Positions 1 through 6,505 of a DNA stretch of 14,562 nucleotides are shown here, piece after piece. The first letter of the stretch is position 1. Every line of letters starts with the position of its first letter. The notes beneath the pieces are model-generated. The model made no database searches, was not told the DNA's origin, and saw nothing but the letters and a program-made list of their open reading frames with translations. A program made the translations under genes and the position numbers. Origin of the DNA: Bacteroidales bacterium (GTDB taxonomy: Bacteria > Bacteroidota > Bacteroidia > Bacteroidales > WCHB1-69). Where the stretch lies: positions 1-14,562 of the forward strand of contig JAAYQB010000004.1 of assembly GCA_012519525.1 (NCBI GenBank), read 5' to 3'.

Positions 1-777
1 AATACTATTGGAAAAGATATTGAACACATTGCTCTTGCAAATATGGAAGAAGTAAAAAGGTTTTTTTATCAATATTATCGCCCTAATAATGCTATTTTGT
101 CTGTTACAGGCAATATCAATACCGAACAAACACTATCGTGGGTAAAAAAATGGTTTGGAGAAATACCAATGGGTAAACAACAGATAACACCCCTACCCTC
201 AGAACCTTCTCAAACCGAAAAACGTTTCTTGGAAGTAGAACGCAACGTGCCTTATGATTTTATCACTATCGCATTTCATACATGCAAAAGAAGCGACAAA
301 GAGTTTTATGCCAATAGTTTATTATCCGATATTTTATCAAATGGACAATCTTCACGATTTCAAGAAATTTTAGTCAACAAAAAACATATATTTTCTCATA
401 TAAATAGTTATTTAACAGAATCTTTTGATAACGGTTTATTTATTATTAATGGTATTCCGTCAGCAGGTATTTCACTACCAACTGCCGAAAATGCTATTTG
501 GGAACAATTGGAAGAATTAAAGACCAATCTCATTCAACAAGATGAACTACAGAAAGTAAAAAATAAAGTTAAAACCCTACTCTATTTCAGCGAATTAAAC
601 ATACAGGAAAAAGCCTTGTCACTTTGTCTTTTTGAAGCTATGGACCATGCAGCACGCATTAATCAAGAAGAAAAAAACTACGCCTCAGTCGACGCTAATA
701 ATATGATAAAAACCAGTAGAGCCGTTTTCAGAAAAGAAAACAGCTCTACCATTTATTATAAAGCTATAAAGCAGTAG
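1..777 (+). CDS. M16 family zinc peptidase, C-terminal part (5'-truncated by window)
   Basis: The reading frame is open from base 1, and the 14 codons before the first ATG (43) read as normal M16 sequence, so the gene begins off the left edge. Visible is the end of the N-terminal M16 domain, with the family pattern of an F..YY.PNNAILSVTGNI stretch and a WFGEIP segment. It is followed by an M16_C (inactive-type) domain with the NGQSSRFQ segment near residue 103 counted from ATG 43, whose arginine matches the conserved SSRL region of the family. The HxxEH zinc site, if present, lies outside the window, so catalytic activity cannot be judged; M16 proteins often occur as an active/inactive pair. 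About 258 residues of a usual 400-430 are seen. The product probably acts in the periplasm or envelope, but no signal peptide can be checked. It converges on the aconitase-type gene with only 14 bp between stops. Confidence 0.88.
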   Translation, partial: NTIGKDIEHIALANMEEVKRFFYQYYRPNNAILSVTGNINTEQTLSWVKKWFGEIPMGKQQITPLPSEPSQTEKRFLEVERNVPYDFITIAFHTCKRSDKEFYANSLLSDILSNGQSSRFQEILVNKKHIFSHINSYLTESFDNGLFIINGIPSAGISLPTAENAIWEQLEELKTNLIQQDELQKVKNKVKTLLYFSELNIQEKALSLCLFEAMDHAARINQEEKNYASVDANNMIKTSRAVFRKENSSTIYYKAIKQ

Positions 778-791
778 ATTACTACTATATA

Positions 792-2600
792 TTAGCCCAA
801 TAATCCTCCTTTTTGATAAATTTCATTTTGTACATCAAAAAACGGACGAATACGAGTTGATTTGTTTTTTGTCAAATTACGCACTTCTCCCGTAATGAAA
901 TCAATGCTAATCTCATCTTTATTTTCTAATTGTAGCTCTTTCAATTGCTCTGAAGTATAGGTGAGAATAGGAAATGCGGCATTGATAGCGTTTCTTTCGT
1001 AAATAGCTCCAAAAGATTCAGCCAGCAAACAAGAAACACCCAATGCTACAAAACAATCGACTGCTTGTTGACGCGAACTTCCCGAACCGAAATTTTTACC
1101 TGTAACGATAATATCACCGGCTTTGGCTTCTTTGGCAAAATGTTCGTATCCTTTCAAATTGTCGAAAGCATACTGTCCCATTTCTTCCACTTTAGTAATG
1201 GTAAGATAACGATTGTGAAAAATCATATCTGTATCTATATCATCTTGATTAATCAACCATATTCTTCCTTTCACAAAAGTAGGTTTTTGACTATCTTCTT
1301 TTGTTTCTTCTGCTTTGCCTGCAAATGCTTTCGTTTTCACTTCTTGCTGTACTAACGGCAAGTGTTCAATATGCGGTGCAGTAATATAACCTGCCACTGC
1401 AGACGCTGCTACAGTTGTCGGAGATGCTAAATACACTTTCCCCTTCCCTTGTTTTCCTTCAAAATTTCGGTTTCCTGTCGACACAGTAACCTCTTCCGGT
1501 CCATTTTGACCTATTTGCCCTGCAGCACAACCGGCACAACCTGCATTTGACACCAAAGCTCCCGCATCTTTAAAGATTTGAATAAGACCTTCGTCCATTG
1601 CTTGCTTCCAAATAGCATCTGTCGATGGAACTATTTTAAGAACAACTCCTTCTGCCACTTTTTTCCCTTTTAATACGGCTGCTGCCGCTCGCAAATCTTT
1701 CATACGTCCGTTGGTACAACTTCCTATAAAAGCCGAATCTATTTTAATGCCTTTATTTAATTGAACAGGCTCGGTATTGTGCGGATGACCCGGAAGAGCT
1801 ACAAGAGGTTCAAAGCTAGTAACATCTATATCTAATACTTGGGCATATTTAGCCTCTTTCGATGCTTCTACTATTGAATATTGTTTGCCCGTTTTACTTT
1901 CTAATTCTTTTAATAGTTGTTTATTAGGAGTAAACAATAAAATAATTGCACCCATTTCCGTTGCCATAGACGAAATAGTAATACGCTCATCTAAAGTCAT
2001 GCTGTCAATACATTCACCATAAAGTTCTACCGATTTGGCAAGCAATTTATTGGAACCAAAAATATGCAATAAGTTTAAAACAAAATCTTTTGCTGTTACA
2101 TTGGAAGATAATTTCCCTACAAAATTAAGTTTTACACTTTCAGGAACTTTGAACCAAACTTTACCGTTTGCCCAAGCTGCTGCAATGTCTTGATCGCCCA
2201 TTCCTTGTCCGAAAGCTCCAATTGCCCCCATAATATTGGCATGAGAGTCGGTTGAAAGGAAAGTACTTCCGGGATAAGCAAGTCCCGAATCAATGGCAAT
2301 GTGTGTTCCTATTCCTAAATTTATATCGTACACTTTAATGCCTTTTTCACGGGCAAAGCGTCTGCAAAAATGTTGATTGGCTGCATACTTTTGATCTGAA
2401 CCTCCCGGATTGCAGTCAAATGTAAAAATAGTTTTATCAACATTTTCTACGGGTAAATTGTTAGCCAACAAATGTTCAACGACATTAGCTCCGCCAAAAT
2501 CGCGAGCTGCTCTACAATCAATTTCTACATTTACAATATCACCGGGTTGTACTTTTGCTTTTCCGGCATGAGATGCTAATATTTTTTCTATAACTGTCAT
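792..2600 (-). CDS. Single-chain aconitase / 3-isopropylmalate dehydratase-type hydro-lyase
   Basis: This 602-aa [4Fe-4S] hydro-lyase has the large (LeuC-like) and small swivel (LeuD-like) domains in one polypeptide. Residues 1-410 form the large domain: STDSH at 116-120, GSCTNGR at 293-299 (Cys295), and GCAGCAAG supplying Cys355 and Cys358. These three cysteines are the expected cluster ligands. NRNFEGKQG follows at about 377. A linker rich in K/E (420-440) leads to the swivel domain (445-602), with DIDTDMI at 454-460 and the substrate-binding loop GSGSSRQQA at 505-513. The chain is much shorter than classical AcnA/AcnB (850-900 aa) or mitochondrial-type aconitase (about 750-780), and matches a fusion of archaeal-type LeuC (about 420) and LeuD (about 165). 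The substrate is not certain: citrate/isocitrate is likely, while isopropylmalate, homoaconitate or a methylated malate remain possible. No leuA/leuB or other leucine genes are nearby. It lies 20 bp downstream of dtd and is probably co-transcribed with it. Confidence 0.93.
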   Translation of the reverse strand: MTVIEKILASHAGKAKVQPGDIVNVEIDCRAARDFGGANVVEHLLANNLPVENVDKTIFTFDCNPGGSDQKYAANQHFCRRFAREKGIKVYDINLGIGTHIAIDSGLAYPGSTFLSTDSHANIMGAIGAFGQGMGDQDIAAAWANGKVWFKVPESVKLNFVGKLSSNVTAKDFVLNLLHIFGSNKLLAKSVELYGECIDSMTLDERITISSMATEMGAIILLFTPNKQLLKELESKTGKQYSIVEASKEAKYAQVLDIDVTSFEPLVALPGHPHNTEPVQLNKGIKIDSAFIGSCTNGRMKDLRAAAAVLKGKKVAEGVVLKIVPSTDAIWKQAMDEGLIQIFKDAGALVSNAGCAGCAAGQIGQNGPEEVTVSTGNRNFEGKQGKGKVYLASPTTVAASAVAGYITAPHIEHLPLVQQEVKTKAFAGKAEETKEDSQKPTFVKGRIWLINQDDIDTDMIFHNRYLTITKVEEMGQYAFDNLKGYEHFAKEAKAGDIIVTGKNFGSGSSRQQAVDCFVALGVSCLLAESFGAIYERNAINAAFPILTYTSEQLKELQLENKDEISIDFITGEVRNLTKNKSTRIRPFFDVQNEIYQKGGLLG

Positions 2601-2620
2601 ACGTTTAAGTTTTATTTTTT

Positions 2621-3073
2621 TTATTCTTTATTTTTTGTGTCTATAATAATAGTAACCGGTCCATCATTAATAAGTGAAACTTGCATATCGGCACCAAAAA
2701 CACCACTTTGAATGGAAGTATTCAAATGTTTTTCTAAAATATTAATAAACTGCTCATACAATGGTATTGCTATTTCCGGTGGTGCAGCACGAATATAAGA
2801 CGGACGATTTCCTTTTTTAGTCGAAGCATGTAAAGTAAACTGACTCACTACTAAACATTCTCCTTTTATATCGGATACGGAAAGATTCATCACATGATTT
2901 TCGTCATTAAAAACTCGTAATTTACTAATTTTCGCAGCGAGCCATTCGACATCTTCAACGCAATCTTGATGCTCTATTCCAAGTAAAATCAGTAATCCTT
3001 GCCGAATTTCAGCATGTTTTTGGGAAGCTATTCTTACTTCTGCACTTTTAACCCGTTGAATTACTGCTTTCAT
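2621..3073 (-). CDS. dtd: D-aminoacyl-tRNA deacylase (D-Tyr-tRNA deacylase)
   Basis: Dtd hydrolyses D-amino acids (and mischarged glycine) from tRNA, a cytoplasmic translation proofreading step. The 150-aa length is typical of the family (about 145-150). It starts with the family opening MKAVIQRVKSAEV. The active-site motif SQFTL is at 77-81, with Thr80 equivalent to the catalytic-pocket threonine of the E. coli enzyme, followed by KKGNRPSY (86-93). The C-terminal NDGPVT (136-141) carries the Gly-Pro pair whose cis bond confers chiral selection. ATG 3073 follows a TAATTTTG box by only about 20 bases, giving a short AT-rich leader without a Shine-Dalgarno sequence. It is probably the first gene of a dtd-aconitase pair; the two enzymes have no obvious metabolic link. 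Confidence 0.97.
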   Translation of the reverse strand: MKAVIQRVKSAEVRIASQKHAEIRQGLLILLGIEHQDCVEDVEWLAAKISKLRVFNDENHVMNLSVSDIKGECLVVSQFTLHASTKKGNRPSYIRAAPPEIAIPLYEQFINILEKHLNTSIQSGVFGADMQVSLINDGPVTIIIDTKNKE

Positions 3074-3092
3074 ATTTTTCTATATTATTTTG

Positions 3093-3100
3093 CAAAATTA
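3093..3100 (-). promoter_or_regulatory. Promoter -7 box of dtd (TAATTTTG)
   Basis: The minus strand reads TAATTTTGCA, matching the Bacteroidota -7 consensus TAnnTTTG. The predicted transcription start is about 10-15 bases upstream of the dtd ATG. No convincing -33 TTG is seen at the right spacing. Confidence 0.5.
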
Positions 3101-3123
3101 GTATATTTTTTCAACTATTGCAC

Positions 3124-3155
3124 AAAAAAACGAAGTTAAAAAATTAACTTCGTTT
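3124..3155 (-). terminator. Intrinsic terminator downstream of the lipoprotein gene
   Basis: A perfect 12-bp inverted repeat (3128-3139 with 3144-3155, loop AAAA) is followed on the minus strand by an unbroken T run (complement of 3124-3130). It lies 21 bp past the stop of the lipoprotein gene and insulates dtd from it. Confidence 0.88.
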
Positions 3156-3176
3156 CTCTTTTAAATAACTAAAATT

Positions 3177-3473
3177 TTAGTTTGTTTTAGTTGCACCTCT
3201 AAGACTTGGTTTTTTTGTTTCAGCCGGTGCTGGTTCTTCTTGTTGTGCCGGTTCTTCTTTCTTTACTTCAGCTTTTTTAGGAGCCGGTTTTGGAGCAGCA
3301 ACTTCTTTTGTTTCAGCTTCTGGAGCTGGAGTTTCTACTACAGGTGCTGGTTCTTCAACTTGTACAGCTTCTGCTGTAGTTTCATCTTCAACAACTGCTT
3401 CTTCTTTTGGTTGATTGTTGCATGCAAAGAATATCATTCCGGATACAACCAATAATGCCATTAATTTTTTCAT
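3177..3473 (-). CDS. Small Pro/Glu/Lys-rich lipoprotein of unknown function
   Basis: This 98-aa protein starts MKKLMALLVVSGMIFFAC, a lysine-rich n-region and hydrophobic core ending at Cys18, with Ala at -1. That fits a relaxed Bacteroidota lipobox, so it is probably a lipoprotein of about 80 residues after processing. The mature part begins NNQPKEEAVVEDE. The KEE is reminiscent of the K-(D/E)2 surface-export signal described in some Bacteroidota, but it starts at +6, later than usual, so surface exposure is only a guess. The remainder is low-complexity, alternating acidic, Pro/Ala and Lys blocks (EEPAP occurs at two places, encoded by an identical 14-bp repeat at 3226-3239 and 3343-3356), ending KKPSLRGATKTN. 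There is no folded domain I recognise. A spacer, a peptidoglycan or surface tether, or an ionic stalk would fit the composition. It is transcribed alone from TACTTTTG at 3518-3525 and ends at a strong terminator. Confidence 0.82.
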   Translation of the reverse strand: MKKLMALLVVSGMIFFACNNQPKEEAVVEDETTAEAVQVEEPAPVVETPAPEAETKEVAAPKPAPKKAEVKKEEPAQQEEPAPAETKKPSLRGATKTN

Positions 3474-3517
3474 TTTCTTAATGTTTATTAAATTATTTAA
3501 TATTAAATTATTTTTTG

Positions 3518-3548
3518 CAAAAGTATATTTTTATTTAATATAAACCAA
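3518..3548 (-). promoter_or_regulatory. Promoter of the lipoprotein gene
   Basis: The minus strand carries a -7 box TACTTTTG (3518-3525), extended as TACTTTTGCAAAA, with a -33 TTG (3546-3548) separated by 20 bp. This is the Bacteroidota housekeeping promoter layout and the best complete match in the window. The predicted leader is about 40 nt. Confidence 0.68.
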
Positions 3549-3570
3549 GTGTTTTTTCAATCATTTTTTG

Positions 3571-3578
3571 TATTTTTG
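3571..3578 (+). promoter_or_regulatory. Promoter -7 box of the lnb-like gene (TATTTTTG)
   Basis: TATTTTTGCAAAA matches TAnnTTTG and ends only 10 bases before ATG 3589, so the transcript would be leaderless or nearly so. The -33 region (GTG at 3549-3551) is weak and abuts the -33 of the divergent lipoprotein promoter. Confidence 0.5.
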
Positions 3579-3588
3579 CAAAAAAAAT

Positions 3589-4737
3589 ATGATGAAAAAA
3601 ATTTTCTTTGGTTTTATCCTTATAATAAGCATATTACACTTGCAAGCACAACGCTTATCGGAAGCTGCTACAGCAAGCATATTAAGTTGTGGTGCCGGAA
3701 ATGAATTATATGTTGCTTTTGGACATACGGCAATACGTTTATGCGACACCAATAAACATCTTGATTTGGTATTTAATTACGGAACTTTTGATTTTAATAC
3801 TCCTAATTTTTATTTAAAGTTTTCGCAAGGAAGACTACCTTACATGCTTTCTATTAGCTCTTTCTATGGTTTTATGCACGAATATCAATGCGAAGGAAGA
3901 TGGATTTATGAACAAGAATTAAACCTCACGCTTGAGGAAAAAGAAAAACTTTACAATTTACTGATAGAAAACTACCTGCCTCAAAATCGCTTTTATGCTT
4001 ACGACTTTTTCTTGGACAATTGTGCCACCCGTGTCAGAGATATTATTGATTCTTCTTTAATTGATAGAAATTTATTTCACAAAACCAATAACAAAGAAAA
4101 TGGAAATGTTAGTTTTCGAAAACTAATATATCCTTATATGGAATCCATGCAATGGTGGCGTTTGGGAATCGATATTGCATTGGGTATGCGTTGCGACAAA
4201 GTAGCAAGTGATTACCAGTACATGTTTTTGCCTACCGAATTAATGGCACAATTGGATACTGCTCAAATTGAAGGAGAAAGTTTTGTGAAAACAAAAAAAA
4301 TGCTCTTAACAGAATCTAAACCTGCTTTAGCAAAAAACATTTCTCCGGTACTTGTTACATCAATACTATGTTTGATAATCATCGCATTAACATTATGGGA
4401 AATCAAAAAGAAAGTTTATTTTAAAGCAATGGATATTGTTTTATTTTCTTTGGTAGCCATTTTATCTTTATTGATAATTTATTTGTGGTTTTTCTCTGAT
4501 CACTATTTCACTAAATACAACTTCAATCTTTTATGGGCTAATCCTTTGTTTATTTATTTTCTCTTCCGATTACGAAAATCACCTACTTACTTGTTATGGA
4601 TTGCTTTTGCTTGTCTTGCAATTCCTTTGTTGTTTTTTTGGCTATTACCTCAAACGTTTAATATAGCAACATTTCCTATAATGCTATTATTGCTTATCAG
4701 GATTTTCAATTTGATAAAACAAAAAAAGGAAGTTTAA
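3589..4737 (+). CDS. lnb: DUF4105 / Lnb-type lipoprotein N-acyltransferase candidate
   Basis: This integral membrane protein has a periplasmic N-terminal DUF4105 domain and five C-terminal membrane segments, the layout of Lnb. Lnb is the enzyme reported in Bacteroides to complete N-acylation of lipoproteins in place of Lnt (from memory). Numbering is from ATG 3589 (382 aa). A signal segment covers about 1-20 (KKIFFGFILIISILHLQAQ). The periplasmic domain is about 22-245, with FGHTAIR (His46), FNYGTFDFNTPNFYLKF and FFLDNCATR (Cys145). The His and Cys are the likely catalytic pair of this NlpC/P60-like fold. Hydrophobic helices lie at about 251-274, 281-303, 310-325, 333-355 and 357-377. An in-frame TTG at 3568 would add seven residues, but it overlaps the -7 box, so ATG 3589 (or 3592) is preferred. 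DUF4105 has paralogues, so another acyl-transfer or amidase role is possible. It sits divergent from a lipoprotein gene. Confidence 0.78.
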   Translation: MMKKIFFGFILIISILHLQAQRLSEAATASILSCGAGNELYVAFGHTAIRLCDTNKHLDLVFNYGTFDFNTPNFYLKFSQGRLPYMLSISSFYGFMHEYQCEGRWIYEQELNLTLEEKEKLYNLLIENYLPQNRFYAYDFFLDNCATRVRDIIDSSLIDRNLFHKTNNKENGNVSFRKLIYPYMESMQWWRLGIDIALGMRCDKVASDYQYMFLPTELMAQLDTAQIEGESFVKTKKMLLTESKPALAKNISPVLVTSILCLIIIALTLWEIKKKVYFKAMDIVLFSLVAILSLLIIYLWFFSDHYFTKYNFNLLWANPLFIYFLFRLRKSPTYLLWIAFACLAIPLLFFWLLPQTFNIATFPIMLLLLIRIFNLIKQKKEV

Positions 4738-4753
4738 ATTAAACTTCCTTTTT
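4723..4753. terminator. Bidirectional terminator between the lnb-like gene and rpmB
   Basis: A 14-bp inverted repeat (4723-4736 with 4740-4753, loop AAT) has A/T runs on both sides, so it can stop transcription of both convergent genes. The stop codon of the plus-strand gene (4735-4737) lies in the stem and loop. Confidence 0.85.
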
Positions 4754-4774
4754 GTATAGTGATTGATAAAAGTT

Positions 4775-5011
4775 TTAGTAAATAATACCTTTATCGTATG
4801 CTTTTTGTAACGAATTTAAGACACCGTTTTTGTTAATATGCTTAATGCCTTTGGCTGAAACTTTCAATATTACCCATTCATCTGTCTCCGGAATATAGAA
4901 TTTCTTTTCCTGTAAATTAGGATAAAATTTTCTTTTTGTTTTTATATTAGAATGTGAAACATTGTTTCCTACCATTACTTTCTTTCCTATAATCACACAA
5001 ATTTTTGACAT
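4775..5011 (-). CDS. rpmB: 50S ribosomal protein L28
   Basis: The 78-aa product matches bacterial L28 along its length. It opens MSKICVIIGKKVMVGNNVSHS (family: SKvCqvTGKrp..GnnvSHs), followed by KTKRKFYPNLQEKKFY (24-39) and the C-terminal INKNGVLNSLQKAYDKGI. Only one cysteine (Cys5) remains, so the zinc-ribbon CxxC form is absent. In many Bacteroidota rpmB is followed by rpmG (L33), a small DUF4295 protein and ftsY. Here it is followed by a terminator and a convergent gene, so that cluster is split. A -7 box sits at 5056-5063; read-through from the M20 gene 93 bp upstream is also possible because no strong terminator separates them. Confidence 0.97.
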   Translation of the reverse strand: MSKICVIIGKKVMVGNNVSHSNIKTKRKFYPNLQEKKFYIPETDEWVILKVSAKGIKHINKNGVLNSLQKAYDKGIIY

Positions 5012-5055
5012 AACGCTTATTTTTTAACTTTTCTAACTTTAATTTTTAAAGTTTG

Positions 5056-5063
5056 CAAAAATA
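5056..5063 (-). promoter_or_regulatory. Promoter -7 box of rpmB (TATTTTTG)
   Basis: The minus strand reads TATTTTTGCAAA, matching the Bacteroidota -7 box, about 45 bases upstream of the rpmB ATG. No clear -33 TTG is seen. Confidence 0.5.
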
Positions 5064-5104
5064 CAATTTATTTTAATATCTTTACATCGTTTTCACTATA
5101 TTTT

Positions 5105-6478
5105 TTATTTTTTCATCATTTCGGTAAAGAAGCGATAAAAATAAGGTATGGTTTCAATTCCTTTATAAAATTGCTCTAAAGGATAATTTTCGTTAGGAGA
5201 ATGAATAGCATCAGACCCCAAACCAAAACCCATAAGAATAGCTTTCACTCCTAATATATCTTCAAATCCGGCAATAATAGGAATGCTACCTCCGCTACGC
5301 GTAGGAATTGCTTTTACGCCATAAGTAGCTTCAAAAGCTTTTTCAGCAGCTTTATAAGCAGGTAATTCAATGGGGGTTACATAACTAGCGCCTCCGTGAA
5401 GAAATTCAACTTCGACTTTCACATAAGAAGGAGCAATAGATAATAAATAATCTTTAAATTGTTTTCCTATCTTATTATAATCTTGATTGGGTACCAATCG
5501 CGTAGAAATTTTAGCATGTGCTGTAGAAGGAATTACTGTTTTGGCTCCTTCACCCGTATAACCTCCCCAAATGCCACAAACATCAAAAGTCGGACGTATG
5601 CCCGTACGCTCATTGGTTGTATAGCCTTTTTCTCCACAAACATCTTTTAAATCTAACTCTTTTTTATATTCTTCCAAATTAAAAGGAGCTTTACCCATTA
5701 GTTCTCGTTCATAATCCGATACTTCCAATACGTCATCATAAAAATTAGGAATAGTAATATGACGATTTTCATCTATCATCCCTGCAATCATTTCGCATAA
5801 AATATTGATAGGATTGGCAACAGCACCTCCATACAATCCTGAATGTAAATCACGATTAGGACCCGTTACTTTTACTTCCCAATAACTCAAACCACGTAAA
5901 CCGGTAGTAATAGAAGGCACATCGGGAGCTATCATGCTGGTATCCGACACTAAAATAATATCCGATTTAAGCATTTCTTTATTTTGTCTACAAAATTCAT
6001 AAAGATTTACGGAACCTATTTCCTCTTCACCTTCTATCATAAATTTTACATTACAAGGAAGTTGATTAGTTTTAACCATGTATTCAAAAGCCTTAGCGTG
6101 CATAAACGACTGTCCTTTATCATCATCGGCACCACGCCCCCATATTTTTCCCTCTTTAATAACGGGTTCAAAAGGAGAAGTGTTCCATAATTCTACAGGG
6201 TCAACAGGCATAACATCATAATGTCCATAAACTAAAACTGTCGGTAAATCTTTATTGATTATTTTTTCAGCGTACACTACAGGATTTCCTTCTGTGTGCA
6301 TTACTTCGCACTTATCTACCCCTGCTTCCAATAAATATTCTTTCCACTTTTCGGCACAACGATACATATCGTCTTTATGCTCTACGAGTGAACTAATAGA
6401 CGGAATACGCATTAAATCAAATAACTCTTCTAAAAATCTCTCTTTGTTTTTTTCGATATAATTTTTTAAATCTTTCAT
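5105..6478 (-). CDS. M20 family metallodipeptidase
   Basis: This 457-aa cytosolic di-zinc dipeptidase is of the carnosinase/PepV-like M20 type. Metal and catalytic residues are all visible: VYGHYDVMP (His86, Asp88), GRGADDDKG (bridging Asp119), EGEEEIGS (catalytic Glu152, metal Glu153), LVSDTSM (Asp179) and AIHSPNEN near the C-terminus (His426). The lid/dimerisation domain is about 190-360 and starts with GLRGLSYWEVKVTG; it contains GPNRDLHSG (His212), the usual lid-domain histidine. There is no signal peptide. It probably hydrolyses dipeptides to amino acids for nutrition or turnover; the exact specificity cannot be read. It lies 27 bp downstream of purA on the same strand, so the two are probably co-transcribed. 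No terminator hairpin is visible after it before rpmB. Confidence 0.93.
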   Translation of the reverse strand: MKDLKNYIEKNKERFLEELFDLMRIPSISSLVEHKDDMYRCAEKWKEYLLEAGVDKCEVMHTEGNPVVYAEKIINKDLPTVLVYGHYDVMPVDPVELWNTSPFEPVIKEGKIWGRGADDDKGQSFMHAKAFEYMVKTNQLPCNVKFMIEGEEEIGSVNLYEFCRQNKEMLKSDIILVSDTSMIAPDVPSITTGLRGLSYWEVKVTGPNRDLHSGLYGGAVANPINILCEMIAGMIDENRHITIPNFYDDVLEVSDYERELMGKAPFNLEEYKKELDLKDVCGEKGYTTNERTGIRPTFDVCGIWGGYTGEGAKTVIPSTAHAKISTRLVPNQDYNKIGKQFKDYLLSIAPSYVKVEVEFLHGGASYVTPIELPAYKAAEKAFEATYGVKAIPTRSGGSIPIIAGFEDILGVKAILMGFGLGSDAIHSPNENYPLEQFYKGIETIPYFYRFFTEMMKK

Positions 6479-6505
6479 TTTTAATACTTTTTAATTTGTT
6501 AATAT

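Noticed and set aside
43..777. Start of the M16 gene at ATG 43
   Set aside because: The frame is open to base 1 and the upstream residues fit the family, so this ATG is internal.
1065..1355. Plus-strand open frame inside the aconitase-type gene
   Set aside because: It is antisense to conserved swivel-domain sequence, with a composition typical of a shadow frame.
3226..3356. Direct repeats in the lipoprotein gene as a possible mobile or CRISPR-like element
   Set aside because: The 14-bp repeats encode the recurring EEPAP peptide; spacing is irregular and there are only two exact copies.
3240..3455. Plus-strand Phe/Ser/Cys-rich open frame opposite the lipoprotein gene
   Set aside because: It is the complement of the low-complexity Glu/Pro/Lys coding sequence; no promoter or start context.
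3568..3588. TTG 3568 as the start of the lnb-like gene
   Set aside because: It overlaps the -7 box, and the signal sequence begins naturally at ATG 3589 or 3592.
5459..6461. Three plus-strand open frames inside the M20 dipeptidase gene
   Set aside because: They are antisense to a full-length gene with all catalytic motifs and show no homology I recognise.
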